This document shows, one piece after another, positions 52,237 to 64,000 of a stretch of 64,000 nucleotides of DNA. The notes under the pieces were generated by a model. The model was not told the origin of the DNA, did no database searches, and was given only the letters and a program-made list of their open reading frames with translations. The position numbers and the translations under genes were made by a program. Source of the stretch: Paramecium tetraurelia (Eukaryota > Ciliophora > Oligohymenophorea > Peniculida > Parameciidae). Location of the stretch: NCBI RefSeq assembly GCF_000165425.1, contig NW_001799636.1, positions 124,001-188,000 of the forward strand, written 5' to 3'. How positions within the stretch are numbered: the stretch's first letter is position 1; the number at the start of each line of letters is the position of its first letter.

Positions 52237-52557
52237 TCTTACCACCAATCTATATTCTGGCTACACTTCTTCAATATTGTAATGAATCACTTTTATCAAT
52301 GGGGGGTAGTTGAAATCATTCCAATCTATTTTTTATTTTTAGTCATTTTGATTAGATTTGAATTATCTCATTGATTCATTCAAGACGGTATTAGTTACAA
52401 AAGAAGCCATATAAATTGTTATTATTATTTATTATTTTAATGAAGAAATTATCAGCAATATTTTAATTTAAATTCATCATCTCGCACTAGTCTATAGTTC
52501 AATTATTCCAGGTCTATACATATTAAATTAATTAACAGAGATATAACAATTGATAAG
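52237..52557. other. AT-rich intergenic stretch
   Basis: No stable frame; contains a GGGGGG run near 52303, unusual in this DNA. Nothing else noted. Confidence 0.4.
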
Positions 52558-53117
52558 ATGGTTTATGAAAACTTTAAATGCAACTTAAGAATTTTTTTCA
52601 AAATTAATTGGAATAAGTTGGATTTGTAAGGAATTCTTAATTAAACTCAAAATATTCAACGTTAGGCTGCAAAAACTATTATTTCATTTTATAATAATTT
52701 GAGATTGAGAACCTTAAAGCGATACAAGAAATTAATAAATAATCACGAACTAAATTGTTTAGTGTTGATCAGTTTAAGCATAATAACAATTAACAATCTG
52801 TTTAATTTTTTACTTAACGACAAATTACATGATTTGAAGACAAAAGGATATATAAAATAGAGCTTGATTAAGTGCATAAAATAAATATTATTTTAAGGGT
52901 TAAATTAGATTAATAGATTTTTCAGAGCTCATAAACTATTTAAAAGAACTTTTAATAATTTTTGGCTGGAGTATTTTATATCTGTAAATAATACTCAGAT
53001 TAGAAGATGATATTATAATATTCAATTAAATAGTATTTGATTGCCAAAAAACTAATCCCATCATCCATAATTTAATAAAATATATCCAAAAATGGTAATA
53101 GAGGTTTCAATTATTGA
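52558..53117 (+). CDS. basic protein with IQ-like segment, uncertain
   Basis: ATG 52558 opens a frame of 150 codons, MVYENFKCNLRIFFKINWNK. It contains NIQRQAAKTIISFYNNLRLR, which fits an IQ calmodulin-binding motif (IQxxxR/K...), followed by a hydrophobic stretch. A 20-nt intron (52984-53003) would avoid the TGA at 53008 and extend it to TGA 53115. Downstream to 53290 other short pieces look coding, so the 3' end is unsure. Confidence 0.4.
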
Positions 53118-53516
53118 TAGGATGAAATTGAAAGGATTTGATCTATGTAAAATAGAATACAATTTAAAAAATGAGTATAAGTTACGAAATCAGAAATAAA
53201 CAGCCACTCTAAAACTTTCTAATTTACTCATATACTCAAAAAGCTTGAGTTGGCCAATGAAAAGGTGAGGTTTTAATACAAGGAAGTTTTAGATTTTATT
53301 TTTCCCTTATAGATTAATTAGTCCTTTAAATTTTTAATCTCTATATATCTAAGATAGTTTCAACCTAATAATTATTATCTACTTATTGCTCTCATGTTAA
53401 GCATATTTTAAACAATCTAATTTTGTAATTCTTCTTACTCTCTTCAATTTTAATTATCATTTAATTTTTACTGGTTACCTTAATAAATATCTTCTATTTC
53501 GCTCATTATTTAATTA
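53118..53516. other. mostly non-coding spacer
   Basis: The first 170 bases carry weak coding-like text (SNLLIYSKSLSWPMKR) that may be the end of the previous gene. The rest is T-rich, without a frame. Confidence 0.35.
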
Positions 53517-54249
53517 ATGAATCAATCTCTTATATAAATTAGGCAATAAAGAAGAATTCATTCTAACCACAAAAAATATTCAAAACCATTACCTCAAAAT
53601 GGATCTAAACGCAATACTACTCTGATTTAAGATCGATCAGTATTCATAAACGAAAGAATAAACAAAAATCTTAGAATTCAAAGGAATACTTTTGGGGAGT
53701 CAAGTTGCTATTGTGATACATGTGGTAAACGATCTAACATTATGAAAAAGATATTTCAGTTATATTAATTTCCATAAACTAAGTACCTTATTATCCAAAA
53801 TAAATAGCCAATGGAGAAAGCAAAAATAGTTTCGTAAATTTAGAAGACTTATCAATTGTATCATCTTTATTATCAGATACAGAGTAATGAAAAGAATCAA
53901 GAGAAAAAAAAAATTTACTATTAAGAAAGTACTAACTAAATAGATTGTCAATGAACAACAAATTAAACCATCGACTATTTAAAGTGCTATTTTAGAACTG
54001 AAGCAAATAATTAGAGTGGATTCAACGTAGCAATCCAAGAGAGTCAAGCAGAAAAGCAAGGATACCCAATATTAATACTCCTCTTTACTTAAAGGAAGAA
54101 GGAATTTAAGATCATTATTTTTTATTCCCTAATTTGAGAGTCCGATCAAATAATATATTATTAAAAATTCGAAACCAAATACTGTTCATCACTCTCCTAT
54201 GTAATCATTGTACGATTTCAAAATATAATCCTCTTTTAGAGGATCATGA
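53517..54249 (+). CDS. basic protein with CxC / CxxC cluster, frame-disrupted
   Basis: Starts MNQSLIQIRQQRRIHSNHKK and contains SSCYCDTCGKR, a small Cys cluster. It continues in a second frame with NGESKNSFVNLEDLSIVSSL and in a third with MKRIKRKKKFTIKKVLTKQI to the end LYDFKIQSSFRGS. Two one-base changes near 53800 and 53890 (the latter in an A9 run) are needed. Likely disordered and basic. No family recognised. Confidence 0.5.
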
Positions 54250-54402
54250 TAATATTTTAATTAAAGTTGAGTTATATACTTACTTTATAATGTAGTTAAT
54301 TTAATGATCTGGTTCAACATCAATGAACTTTACTGCTTGAACATATGTAAAACTTTGACAAGTTTCATTTTTCATTTGCATTTTATAATTATTAATAAAT
54401 TT

Positions 54403-55634
54403 ATGTAAGTACTTTAACCAATTAACGATCAATAATAACCTGTCAAAATTACATCAGACTACTTATTTCAAGAGGCTCCAATAACCAGATGTATTTATCA
54501 TCCACAATACATACGTCATTTTTGTAAAGAACCCTCTTGTTTGATGCCTTTGTGTTAAGATTGTATTTAAGTGCATCCACATTAACATTCTCGCTATAGT
54601 ATATCATTTCCTAAAAGCATTAGTTGACTCAATTGAAAGCACATTAACTTAAGTCTACAAAGGATATGCGAGTAGGGCAAATGAAATTGCTACTCACCAA
54701 ACAGGTGACATCCTGTAAATCAGACAAGACCTACACAAGTTGATTGATACTATCGTAGATGATGTGTTGAATAAAGCAGATAAGAATTACCACTACGATT
54801 TGATTGTTTAATGGAGGAATTTGATAAAGAAACTGGAGAGATTGAGAGATCCAAATAACTGTTTAAAGGAAACCATACTATATTTTGCAGATCAAGATAA
54901 TTAGAATCCTCTATTGAAATATTAAGGCGTGCCTATATAGGTGAATTATGAGGCATTGGAATAAGCGAAGTTCCATCTCCATCATCTATTCATGGTGACA
55001 TTGTAAGATGGAGAATACTTCTTTAGACCAGGAGAAAGAACAGGTGACAACCCTATAAGAAGAGTATCAAGAATGATATATGATCCTGTTTTACCCACTC
55101 ATGCAGATTACTAACCATACAATTATAGTCCTCAAAGAATGATGATTAATCAACCAATGTAGCCAATACCTTAGCCAGTTATTTATCAAACTCAGGTACT
55201 TCCTCCGGTATAAACTTAATAACCATCTATTGTGTAAATAGTTCCTTAAGTTTAACCATATACTCAAACTCCAATTCAACCATAACCAATATAATATGCA
55301 TTACCTTAACCATAACCATAACCTATTGTGATAAATAAAACTGAAGTTCCTCAACCTTTAGTTTATTATCAAGAAAGCCCAATTAAAATGGTTTCCTCAA
55401 AATAAGATCCCATAATTTAACAAAGTACAGTACCCCAAGTAGTGATTCAGCAACAAACACCTTAACCTCAGATTATTTAATATGTTTAACCTGTAGTTAG
55501 AGCACCATAGCAAGTAGTTCCAACAGTTTATACAGTTTCAAACTCTAAACCATTTGCTCCTTTATAAGTATTATAAATCATTAATTTAGTAGAGTGGAGA
55601 ATACTCACATCCATACCCTTTGGTGTAGTAGTGA
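54403..55634 (+). CDS. B-box zinc-finger protein with Pro/Gln-rich tail
   Basis: About 395 residues. A B-box-like zinc-binding segment lies near residues 28-60: RCIYHPQYIRHFCKEPSCLM followed by PLCQDCIQVHPHQH. A helical/coiled region follows (LTQVYKGYASRANEIATHQ; LIVQWRNLIKKLERLRD), then FFRPGERTGDNPIRRVSRMI and a tail of Pro-Gln-Val repeats. Introns: 54599-54623 (25 nt) and 55568-55589 (22 nt). The second gives the natural end YSHPYPLVQQ. B-boxes mediate protein interaction; partner unknown. The frame is intact. Confidence 0.8.
55290..55325 (+). repeat. PQ-coding CCATAA repeat
   Basis: Tandem CCATAA-type hexamers within the B-box gene, encoding alternating Pro and Gln. Coding in the ciliate code, since TAA is Gln. 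Confidence 0.7.
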
Positions 55635-56200
55635 TGTTATATGATCAAATTTTAATGATGTTAACTCATTTTATTTTTCTTGTTTTCAATTATGCCATTC
55701 AACCCTTCTCTTTGATAAGAAAAGTGTTAATTAACTTTGACTTTTTCTCTGAAGGTCATTTTCTCCAGTATTAATAAAAAGTCATAAGTAACGTCAACGA
55801 GACTGATTTAAACTAAAATGTATGATCGGCAATTTAATGTTTTTATCTTATCTCCATTCGATCTCTTGATTAGAAGGAGAGAACTTATAGGAAAACTTAA
55901 AAATGAATGGCAAATGATTTTCCTTTTTTAAATAAGGATCTCTTGTCCTCCTTAACTGTTGTTTTGATAATTTGTGCATTTTTTTCCTTTAAGATTAATT
56001 AACATATAATTCTAAAATGGAGACAATAAGTTAAAGTTTTGTATGGGACAGGATGGTTTTTTGAATGGATACTTAGTAGTTGAATTTGGAGGAAATAATA
56101 AGGAGGAAAGATGAAATATTGGTATAAATTTGAAATTTATCCTGGGGAATATGTAGGGATAGTTTACAAATGGGTTGGGATTGATGTTTTATGATTTTGG
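55635..56200. other. intergenic, no gene supported
   Basis: One frame stays open past the preceding stop to about 55830, but its text is T-rich and unlike protein. The remainder is AT-rich. It should hold the promoter of the large gene at 56201. Confidence 0.4.
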
Positions 56201-59200
56201 ATGTATATTGAAATATTTAATTACTATTTATTATTTGTTATGATGAGAAGATTGTTTTTGTTCATAAATTTGTATATCACAGTGGAGTTATTGATTTGTA
56301 GGGATGAGTTGGGATTAACATTGCAAATTGACAAGTCTTTTCAGATACCTCAATACAATTGTACTCTAAATATTAGCAATGAGAATTTAATGAATATGAC
56401 ATCTTTGGGTGGCTAACTTAAAATAGTAGGAACTCAATTGCTATTGAATTAAACAGTAACGTTGATTGGATTTAAACTTGTTGAATTCCAGAACATCACA
56501 ATAGACACACTAACTGACTCAATACATATCCTGGGCTCAGTTCAGCTCCAGAATGTAATTCTCCTGAGAAATTGCCAAATAAACAGTACTTATATGCAGA
56601 TCCGTGGGTCTAAAATGATAGGGATGTCATTTTAAAATAAGGCAGCATTTTAAGCTCCAATTTATGTTGACGGACTTCTGATTTAAGATTGTACTTTTTT
56701 CAGAAGTTAACTAAGTTTGCAAATGACTTAATTAAGAAACGTCATCATTGATCAGGTTAGCTTTATTAATTCGACCATATCCCCTCTCACTTACGTAAAC
56801 ACGCTCACTCTCAATAACTCGTTTGTAGTTTAAAGCATTTTGATTGCGACAGATATCTCACAAGAAATCACTATCACAAATACCTACTTCACACTCTCAA
56901 CCGGAATTTTGGCCAAGGGAGTGCTCTACACTACAATTTTCAATGTGACACTATCTCAAAGTGTTTTGATACGTCTCCATAATCAGAACTAAATCAAGTT
57001 GTCTTGCTTGAATATTTAGAGAGTATTATCTGATTCAAAGTTGATTATAGCAGAAAGTCAATATGTCTCCATATATAATAGTACAATATCTGAATTAGAG
57101 AGTAAAGCGTTATTCGCTATGAATACTCAGAATTTGTTTATTTAGTAAGTAACTATATCGAGTTTGATTGGCCCATTATTGATTTCAGTTAGCAATCAAA
57201 CAAACGTTGTCCTAAATTACTTCAATATCTCTAATAGTCCTGCAAGAAGCTTATTTTAAATGAATGGATCCTTGTCACTTTCAAAAGGCAATTTCAATTA
57301 GTTATATGGGCTACTCATTTGCTCAAAAACAATTACAGAATTAAATATTGATTAGGTGGATTTCAAATAGCTTAATAAATCTCTATTTATCTATTTAAAA
57401 GAAACATCTGTTATTCAACTTACCAATATTTTGATTGAAGATTGTGCCTCAATTTAGATGGCTAAGCTCCATACCGTAATAAATTTAATCATAAGAAATC
57501 TGACAATTAAGAATTGTAACGAGTGCAATTTCTTGACATTGAATGAATCTTCTGCAAATCTTTCTCGCATCAACGTATTTGAAATGAACAACTTCGTTAG
57601 TCCATTAATCTAGGCGAGAGAATCCGATATAAACATCAAAGGAATGTATTTGAACTCAATCACTCATAACAATAAGGAAATAATAACGATCGAAAATTGC
57701 ACCAAACTGCTATTCAATGATCTACAATTTACAAATATGGATTGCCCATTTTGTAATGGTATTATAAGTATCAGTTAAAGTAACGAGATTGAAATATCAA
57801 AGTCTTTGTTCAAAAATACTCAAACCTTTTCTGCCTTTATCAATATCCAAGATTCCAACAATTTTATAGCTAACAACAACACTTTCACCAATATTTCAGC
57901 CAAGTAAGGATCTGCATACTTTTTGTCGAATGCTGCTATTCAAATATATGGGAACCAATTTATTGACCTTTTAGCTCCAGAAGGAGGAGTGATCTATCTG
58001 AATCAAACATCGGGATTATCTCATTATATCGACCAGAATCTTTTCAATAATTGTTCTATGAAGACAAACAAACATATCTATTTATTAACTAATCAAATAG
58101 TGGAGCCTGATATATTGACTTATATAACAGGGCCTGTGTATCTTGATGTTAATAATAAGACATTTCTATTTGATGACCTGATTAAAAAGAAGGAATTTAT
58201 ATACATAGATAACTATAAGAGTGGATAACAATTAGAACTGAAAATAGCCATCCAAGACAGTGGACAAAATAGAATATGTGAAATTACGAATTCCCTCGCT
58301 ATATCAGATAAGTTATTTCAATTTGATTAATTGGAATGCCATTATGAAGTGACATACATATACTACTAAATGTAACCAATCAATGAGACTGTCTAAGTAC
58401 TCCTTGAATTTCAATCGCTCAAGTTCTACAACGATACTTTTAAATTGGCAATATTTTTGAACCTCATTATTTGTGACATAGGAGAAGAGTGGGAAAATTA
58501 ATCATGTCTTAGATGTCCAACTGGATCTTATAGTTTTGACAATTTCACTCCTTGTAAATAATGTACTACCTCGATAGAGACATGTCCTGGAGGATCAGAA
58601 TTGATTTTGAAACAAGGATATTGGAGAGCCAATAAGACTACGGATAGTATTGAATATTGTCAATCATCAGAGGCCTAATGTTTAGGTGGATCTGATGAGT
58701 TCACTTGTAGTCAAGGTTATAGTGGAGCATTGTGTAATGATTGCGATTATTATGCAGAACATTCAAATAATTCATATACTCGTGGTTTTGGAGGCAGCTG
58801 TACAATTTGTGAGAATAATGTGTTCAACATTTTCAAGATAATTTTCTCTTTTTCTTGGATCCTCATTGCCTTGTTCATATCAATTAGAGGGAGTTTAAGA
58901 TTGGTAAGAGCATAACTATCAGTTCATTATCTCAGAATGATGGGGATATTCTTTGCCACTAGATCTACCATGGTGATTGATCAAACTGAAATCCTGATTA
59001 AGCTTTTTTCCAGTTACTTTCAGTTGGTATCCATAGTACAAGTCATTGATTTTGATTTCCCTACTCCAATAGAAATCGTTGCCCAAGCAATAGGCAATCC
59101 CTTATCGACTTTGGGTTACTCAATAGAGTGTTTCCTATTGAATTCTCAATTGGAAATCGAGATTGTGTATTTGAGACAACTCTGGAACTTATTTGTGTCC

Positions 59201-60457
59201 CTCCTGTTTGTGTTTGCATTTGTATTCATATATTTTCTCATTAAACTGTGCAGATAACGCCAAATGGAAAACTCCATCAAGACAATTTTCATTACAAGTC
59301 TAATTCAAGTACAATTTTATTTTCAAGGTGACATAATTGAAGGTCTCCTGCAATTAATGTTCTGCATAAAAGCCTCAGGACAATACTACATTCAGGCTGC
59401 AACATCCTACATGTGCTATACTGAGGAATACTACCTCTATCTAAGAACGCTGATCATACCCACATTGATTTTGGTTGGAATAGTGTCACCACTGTTCTAT
59501 ATAATAAAATTATTCAGAAACAAAAACAAGTTATGGACTTGTCATCTGCGTATTCCTTATGGATATTTATATGTGGAATACAAAGACAACTATTATTACT
59601 GGGAGTTTGTGTGTTTCTTTGTCAAATCATTGTTTTATCTATTGGAAACTCTTTTGATCCAAGACATAAAGCTGATGTTCTTATTTGCCATACTCATTCT
59701 GCTTGTGTATCTAGAATTACTCAATAAGCATCAACCTTACATTGAGAAATAGTACAATTTTATCGATAAGATCTCAACATAATTGGCAATGATAACTCTA
59801 ATCTTGTCATATAGTTAAGACCACAATCCATACATTTCATTAGTGTACATTTTGTCAATCCTGTGTTCAGTACTTAACCTATTGTTTTGTACTTATATAT
59901 TCTCCAAGATCACAAGAGAATATATTTCCAGTCTAAAGTAACAGCATATCGAGAAAATTGTGAATCTTATAATTCGTTACCCTTGCTTCAAATATTGTAT
60001 CAAAAAGCCCAAGAATTACCACAACAAAAGAAAGGCTTGTTTGCTTTGGAAGAAGGTCAGAGTGTATGTGATGGAATTCATAGAGAAACTGAAATTTCAG
60101 AAATCCAACAACAGTCTTAATTAAGATTTCTAATTGCAATCAAGCACACAGCGACCGAATACTTCATCAACCAATACTTCTATCAGTCTACTCAATTCAA
60201 TGGCACCCTAATTGTTAAAATACATGTAAGAATCGATTAATATCCTAAGCAAACACAATAAGAACAATTGCCGAGTGTCCCCAGAGATAGAAAGTCGGCT
60301 GTCTAAAAAGAACTTGGATTCGAATGACTTCAACAGTGTGGTTTCAGCATATATAAATCCCGATCACAGACTTGAGGTTGAAACCCCTGAACTTCCGAAA
60401 AAGAGTACTGTATCTACAATCTTCTCTTATGTAGTTAATGGGTAGAGCCAATTGTGA
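56201..60457 (+). CDS. 1418-residue receptor-like multi-TM protein
   Basis: A single uninterrupted, intronless frame. N-terminal hydrophobic signal (MRRLFLFINLYITVELLICR; true start may be the internal Met pair). About 700 residues of Asn/Ser-rich short repeats follow with N-glycosylation sites (LNISNENLMNMTSLG; NNTFTNISA), consistent with a parallel beta-helix ectodomain. Then comes a Cys-rich region CLRCPTGSYSFDNFTPCKQC with CNDCDYYAEHSNNS. Then about eight or nine membrane helices (IIFSFSWILIALFISI; LFVSLLFVFAFVFIYFLI; LIIPTLILVGIVSPLFYIIK), and a polar cytoplasmic tail ending FSYVVNGQSQL. Probably a plasma-membrane protein; ligand and signalling unknown. Confidence 0.9.
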
Positions 60458-60605
60458 ATATGAATTACACTACTTAATATTGTTATTTAAATTGGAGTTT
60501 CTTTAGTTCTGAACAGTGTTTTGGATGAAATAGAAATTCGAATTGACTTGAAGAAGAAATATTTAAAATTGTAAATATTAAATCAGATTAATTTTATTAA
60601 TTTAT

Positions 60606-61940
60606 ATGAGCTTTTCTACAACCTGTGAGATTGATCATCCTAACAAAACTTTGCATCGCAAATTCAAGAGTTTGCATTTAAAAAAACAACAAGACCCCCT
60701 CTTAACAGATAAGCCCTTTGAAACTAGAACTCATGGCCAATTATTTGAACAAAACTTCTCTCATTATCTCAAAGGAGATCTAAATGTCTCCAGACTCATA
60801 TAAGCATTGAATTGTCCCAGGTTAACTGCAGAGAATTAATTCACTCAGAAAGAAGGAATATCAATCAAGATACGTCAGTAAACAGAATAGCGAAAGAACT
60901 TCTTAAAGAGTAAAATTCAAAAGGTGCGGAATCTAATCAAAGAGAAAGTGGCAATCAAGAAACCTCATAACGAGGAGATGCGCTAAGGCAATGCACAGAC
61001 TTTGACCATAGTGCAGACTATTCTAGACATTGCAAATCAAAAGGAAAATGCAATCAGTTACCAAGAGAAGTTGATACCCAAATCAAAGAGTCTAAAAAAT
61101 TATAGACTTAATTATGACAACGTAGAACCAATCACTAAAATGCAAAGAGATTTCATAGACACCATCCCTCCCAGACAATATTTAAAGTCTGTGTTGGAGA
61201 ACAACGCTTAATTGTATTTGCAAGAATTGCAACTAAGAGCAGAACATAGAGAAAACAATATCAACAAGCTAGTGCGTTTGAATATCCAAAATAAGAGGAA
61301 AGATTTTACTTTGTTTCATAAGGCAGCAAAAACAGACAGGAGAAATCAAGATGGCATTCTTACTATTGGAGATGTGCAACTATACGATTATCTATATAAC
61401 AATCCCAAAGGTGTTATGATTGAAAAACATCCTAAGTATATTCAAAATGTAATTGACTCGGGAGTTGATTTTCGTAAGAATTTGACACGACGACTACTCG
61501 CAGCTCGAAAACAAAAAACTCATTACAATCGAGATCCTCCTCAGAACTCTGATGACTCATGTGCTTCTTCCTTATAATCAGCCTGTGAGATTAAGTTAGA
61601 TAATTATTATGGGGAAACCAGAGAGTGGAAACGCAAACAATACTTACAATTACCCAGACGCATTAAACAATTAATTGCATTGGAAGAATTAAATTAGTAA
61701 TTACTGTTTTATCATTTAGGAAAGCCATCCACACAACAGTTAATAAGTTATAATCTTAATGACCATATTCATGATAATATTCATTTCATTCCTTTACGAT
61801 TAAATTATCATTTCTATTATCACTTTCTCTTTGATGTTATTGTAAATCTTTTGCATCAATATGTATAAACTAAATCTTCATTGACTTCTAATTTTATCAG
61901 TGATAATAGGTATACCCATAACAAAATCAATTGTTATTGA
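60606..61940 (+). CDS. basic protein, unknown
   Basis: Intact, intronless 444-residue frame from MSFSTTCEIDHPNKTLHRKF. It is Lys/Arg/Gln-rich, with helices such as KNFLKSKIQKVRNLIKEKVA and LYLQELQLRAEHRENNINKL and a segment GILTIGDVQLYDYLYNNPKG. The last 65 residues are His/Tyr/Phe-rich. An unrecognised intron there might move the stop slightly. No domain recognised. Confidence 0.75.
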
Positions 61941-61975
61941 TTTGATATTCAATAATTTTTTATTATAGTTTTGTA

Positions 61976-62846
61976 ATGAATCGACTCTTGATTACATAAA
62001 CTGGAGAATAACTAAGAAATGAAATGAAATAAACAGCCTACCAAGAAAGGGATGGAAAACAAGTTAAAAAGAAGGAATAGAGATTCCCTCAACTTGTTCG
62101 TTAACCTACCAATCTATTGATCGATACTGAGAGGGATAATATTTTGTATCAAAAGACTCTGTCGGAAGTTGCCCTTTCCAATCTCAATAGAGTAGCTAGT
62201 CTTAGTTTATTGGGCCAAAGAAGCAAAAATAAATTAGAAACTCACATCAGAGAAGAGTTGAATCTGCCCAATAACTTTTCTTATTTAAATTAGAGTCTTG
62301 ACAAGCAATTAAATAAAATTCTTTCAGATAAGGGTATGTGATAGCTTATGTTAAGATTTGAAAACCAAGAGAAAAAGACATCTTTTGACAGAATTGAAAC
62401 GAATTGATTAAAAAAGAACAACTTCCAATAATGATGATATCTCCCACTTCTCTTCATGCATCGAAGATTATGATAAAAATCAAAAGATGACTGCCATTAT
62501 CAATGCAGAAGGCAAATTGGCTTAGTTGACCAGGAGATACAAGTAAAAGGAATTAAATGATTAAAAATTAAAGTTGAACCTAAATATAAGTTTAGAGAAA
62601 ATGTAAGAACGTAAAAACATGCGAATTGATGCTATTAATCCTCTGAGTCCTGTTTAGATGAAAATAAATTCTTAAAGATAATTCGATGAAATGTTTTATG
62701 ATAATTCAGATGAAAGATTCCAGAATAGATTACAAGAGAAACATGTAAAATAAGTATGTTAGGTATGGAATCAGCATCAATTTCCAAAGTAAACAAAGCG
62801 CTGGATGTAATTCATATAAAATGCACAATAAAAGAAAAAATAATGA
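61976..62846 (+). CDS. basic coiled-coil protein, unknown
   Basis: Starts MNRLLITQTGEQLRNEMKQT. A 22-nt intron near 62334-62355 removes a TGA and joins LNKILSDK to DLKTKRKRHLLTELKRIDQK. It contains a coiled-coil piece (LAQLTRRYKQKELNDQKLKL) and ends RWMQFIQNAQQKKKQ. It starts 36 bases after the preceding gene. Function unknown. Confidence 0.7.
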
Positions 62847-63290
62847 ATTATTATAATTTCACAAAATACTAACTTATGAAAAACTTTGGTTAATCTTTAT
62901 AAATATTGGAACCATAATTTGAAAATTCCCTTTATTAAACATTTTTAAAACTAATTCAATAATTTTTCTTCTGAAATTGCCTTTTCAATACCTATTTCTT
63001 CTTCCCCAACGATTATTCTGATAATCATTAAATAAAGGAATATTTTGAATGAGCTAACTTTTAATTTAAGGATTATAAAGAAGTTGATGGATAACAGTAG
63101 CCAAAATAATCATAAGATTGCAATATGATTATTTAAAATACTTAATTCACACAGTAATTCTATTAACAATAAGTATGATATAAATTTGTTTACGAGTCAA
63201 TAAATCTTTAAATATTGTATAGTAATATAAAATATTAAAGTAAAGATACAGATTAGTGAAGGATTGATAGATTGATTGGTTAATAAGTGC
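62847..63290. other. intergenic, with weak minus-strand ORF
   Basis: On the minus strand a frame from about 63125 down to 62800 reads hydrophobic then acidic text (FLYLMIIRIIVGEEEIGIEK) but has no good start or family. I leave it unassigned. Confidence 0.3.
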
Positions 63291-64000
63291 ATGTATCCAG
63301 AGGAGAACGCATTTTTAATGGTTCATCTATTTAATTTTGTATGAGAGTCTTGTCAAAGAGAATAATTCTTCAGATTTTGAATAATTGATTTTAAACTCAG
63401 TCTTTTTATTTAGGCAGGAATAACAATTGCCAATCTTGCTGTTTATTTCAACTGTAAATGTATTTGTACAAAGCAAAGTAGATAAAGTAATAATATAAGT
63501 TATACTTAATACACCTACCTAAGGCTTTAACAATCATGCAGATGAGAGAGTATTCAAGTTCTTAAATCAAGATAAGGATTAAACATTTTTTTTAAAGGTT
63601 TTGGCAATGATGTCATTATATAAGAATCGAAAATATCAATCTATTGATGAATAGTTAATCTCTTCTAAAGCCTCTATATTATTTCGATTTTGGATAGGAC
63701 TCATAGATTCAGCATTAAATTTGGGTAGATAATTGAATCAGAGAGCAAAGCCTAGATATTTAATCATTATATTTAATATTAGTATGGATTCTTTGGAATG
63801 GTTTAAGAAAACAAGAATTATTGTAGGTGAGGATCTGTATTAAGTTATCAAAAGCAAAATGTAAATAGAGTAGTATTCTGTTAATGATGTACTTACAAAG
63901 ATTGGAGACAAAGGGAATAAATTCTATGTAATTCTCTAAGGATTGGTTGGAGTTTTTGTACGAAATGAAGATCAATTAACAATGATAAATGTTTGCAGGG
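63291..64000 (+). CDS. cyclic-nucleotide-binding-domain protein, 3' partial
   Basis: Starts MYPEENAFLMVHLFNF. A 22-nt intron (63339-63360) joins to NNSSDFEQLILNSVFLFRQE. It continues in one frame to the window edge. The last 50 residues, YSVNDVLTKIGDKGNKFYVI and LQGLVGVFVRNEDQ, match the beginning of a cNMP-binding beta-roll (xxGExGxxFYxIxxGxVxV). The upstream region contains helices without clear membrane segments. It could be a large CNB-domain protein of the type abundant in ciliates rather than a classical PKA regulatory subunit. The phosphate-binding cassette lies outside the window. Confidence 0.7.

Overview
The window reads as macronuclear-type DNA of a Paramecium-like ciliate. The sequence is very AT-rich. 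Long reading frames appear only when TAA and TAG are read as glutamine and TGA is the only stop. The genes are split by tiny introns of about 20-33 nt, mostly 22-29 nt, starting GTA and usually ending TAG, and intergenic gaps are mostly short. Under the standard code no long gene is visible, so nearly all genes here were traced by hand-translation with the ciliate code. Intron boundaries are therefore inferred.

Layout. 1-3050: one partial and one poorly resolved plus-strand gene. 3055-5203: AGC protein kinase. 5228-7493: broken coiled-coil gene. 7716-10503: two membrane or secreted proteins and a small gene. 10660-14090: ankyrin protein, METTL13-like methyltransferase and a secreted trehalase. 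14111-20177: mostly minus strand, with an RCC1-repeat protein, three coiled-coil or helical proteins and a small plus-strand protein. 20262-24489: very large helical protein. 24717-27084: hybrid histidine kinase. 27430-30002: PI4-kinase with many frame breaks. 30086-30938: unknown. 30969-32215: trichocyst matrix protein. 32225-34075: acidic-tailed coiled coil. 34272-35808: inositol-3-phosphate synthase. 35938-37640: three small proteins. 37668-41901: minus strand, with an AP-4-type mu subunit, a putative mitochondrial protein and an acidic-tailed helical protein. 42367-43912: CCCH zinc finger joined to a Schlafen-type AlbA_2 domain. 44064-45470: PTB-like RRM protein. 46227: small HTH-like ORF. 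47216-51512: cysteine-rich multi-TM surface protein. 51635-54249: small basic proteins. 54403-55634: B-box protein with a Pro/Gln tail. 56201-60457: intronless 1418-aa receptor-like multi-TM protein. 60606-62846: two basic unknowns. 63291-end: cyclic-nucleotide-binding-domain protein, cut by the window edge.

There is no operon logic, as expected for a ciliate; neighbours are functionally mixed. Two themes recur: phosphoinositide/inositol metabolism (PI4K and INO1, about 4 kb apart) and membrane traffic or secretion (AP-4 mu, trichocyst matrix protein). Many genes are clean (trehalase, RCC1, the 1418-aa receptor, the acidic coiled coil). Others, including the conserved enzyme INO1, carry single-base frame breaks, several of them next to A-runs. 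That points to uncorrected homopolymer indels, or in the worst cases to pseudogenes.
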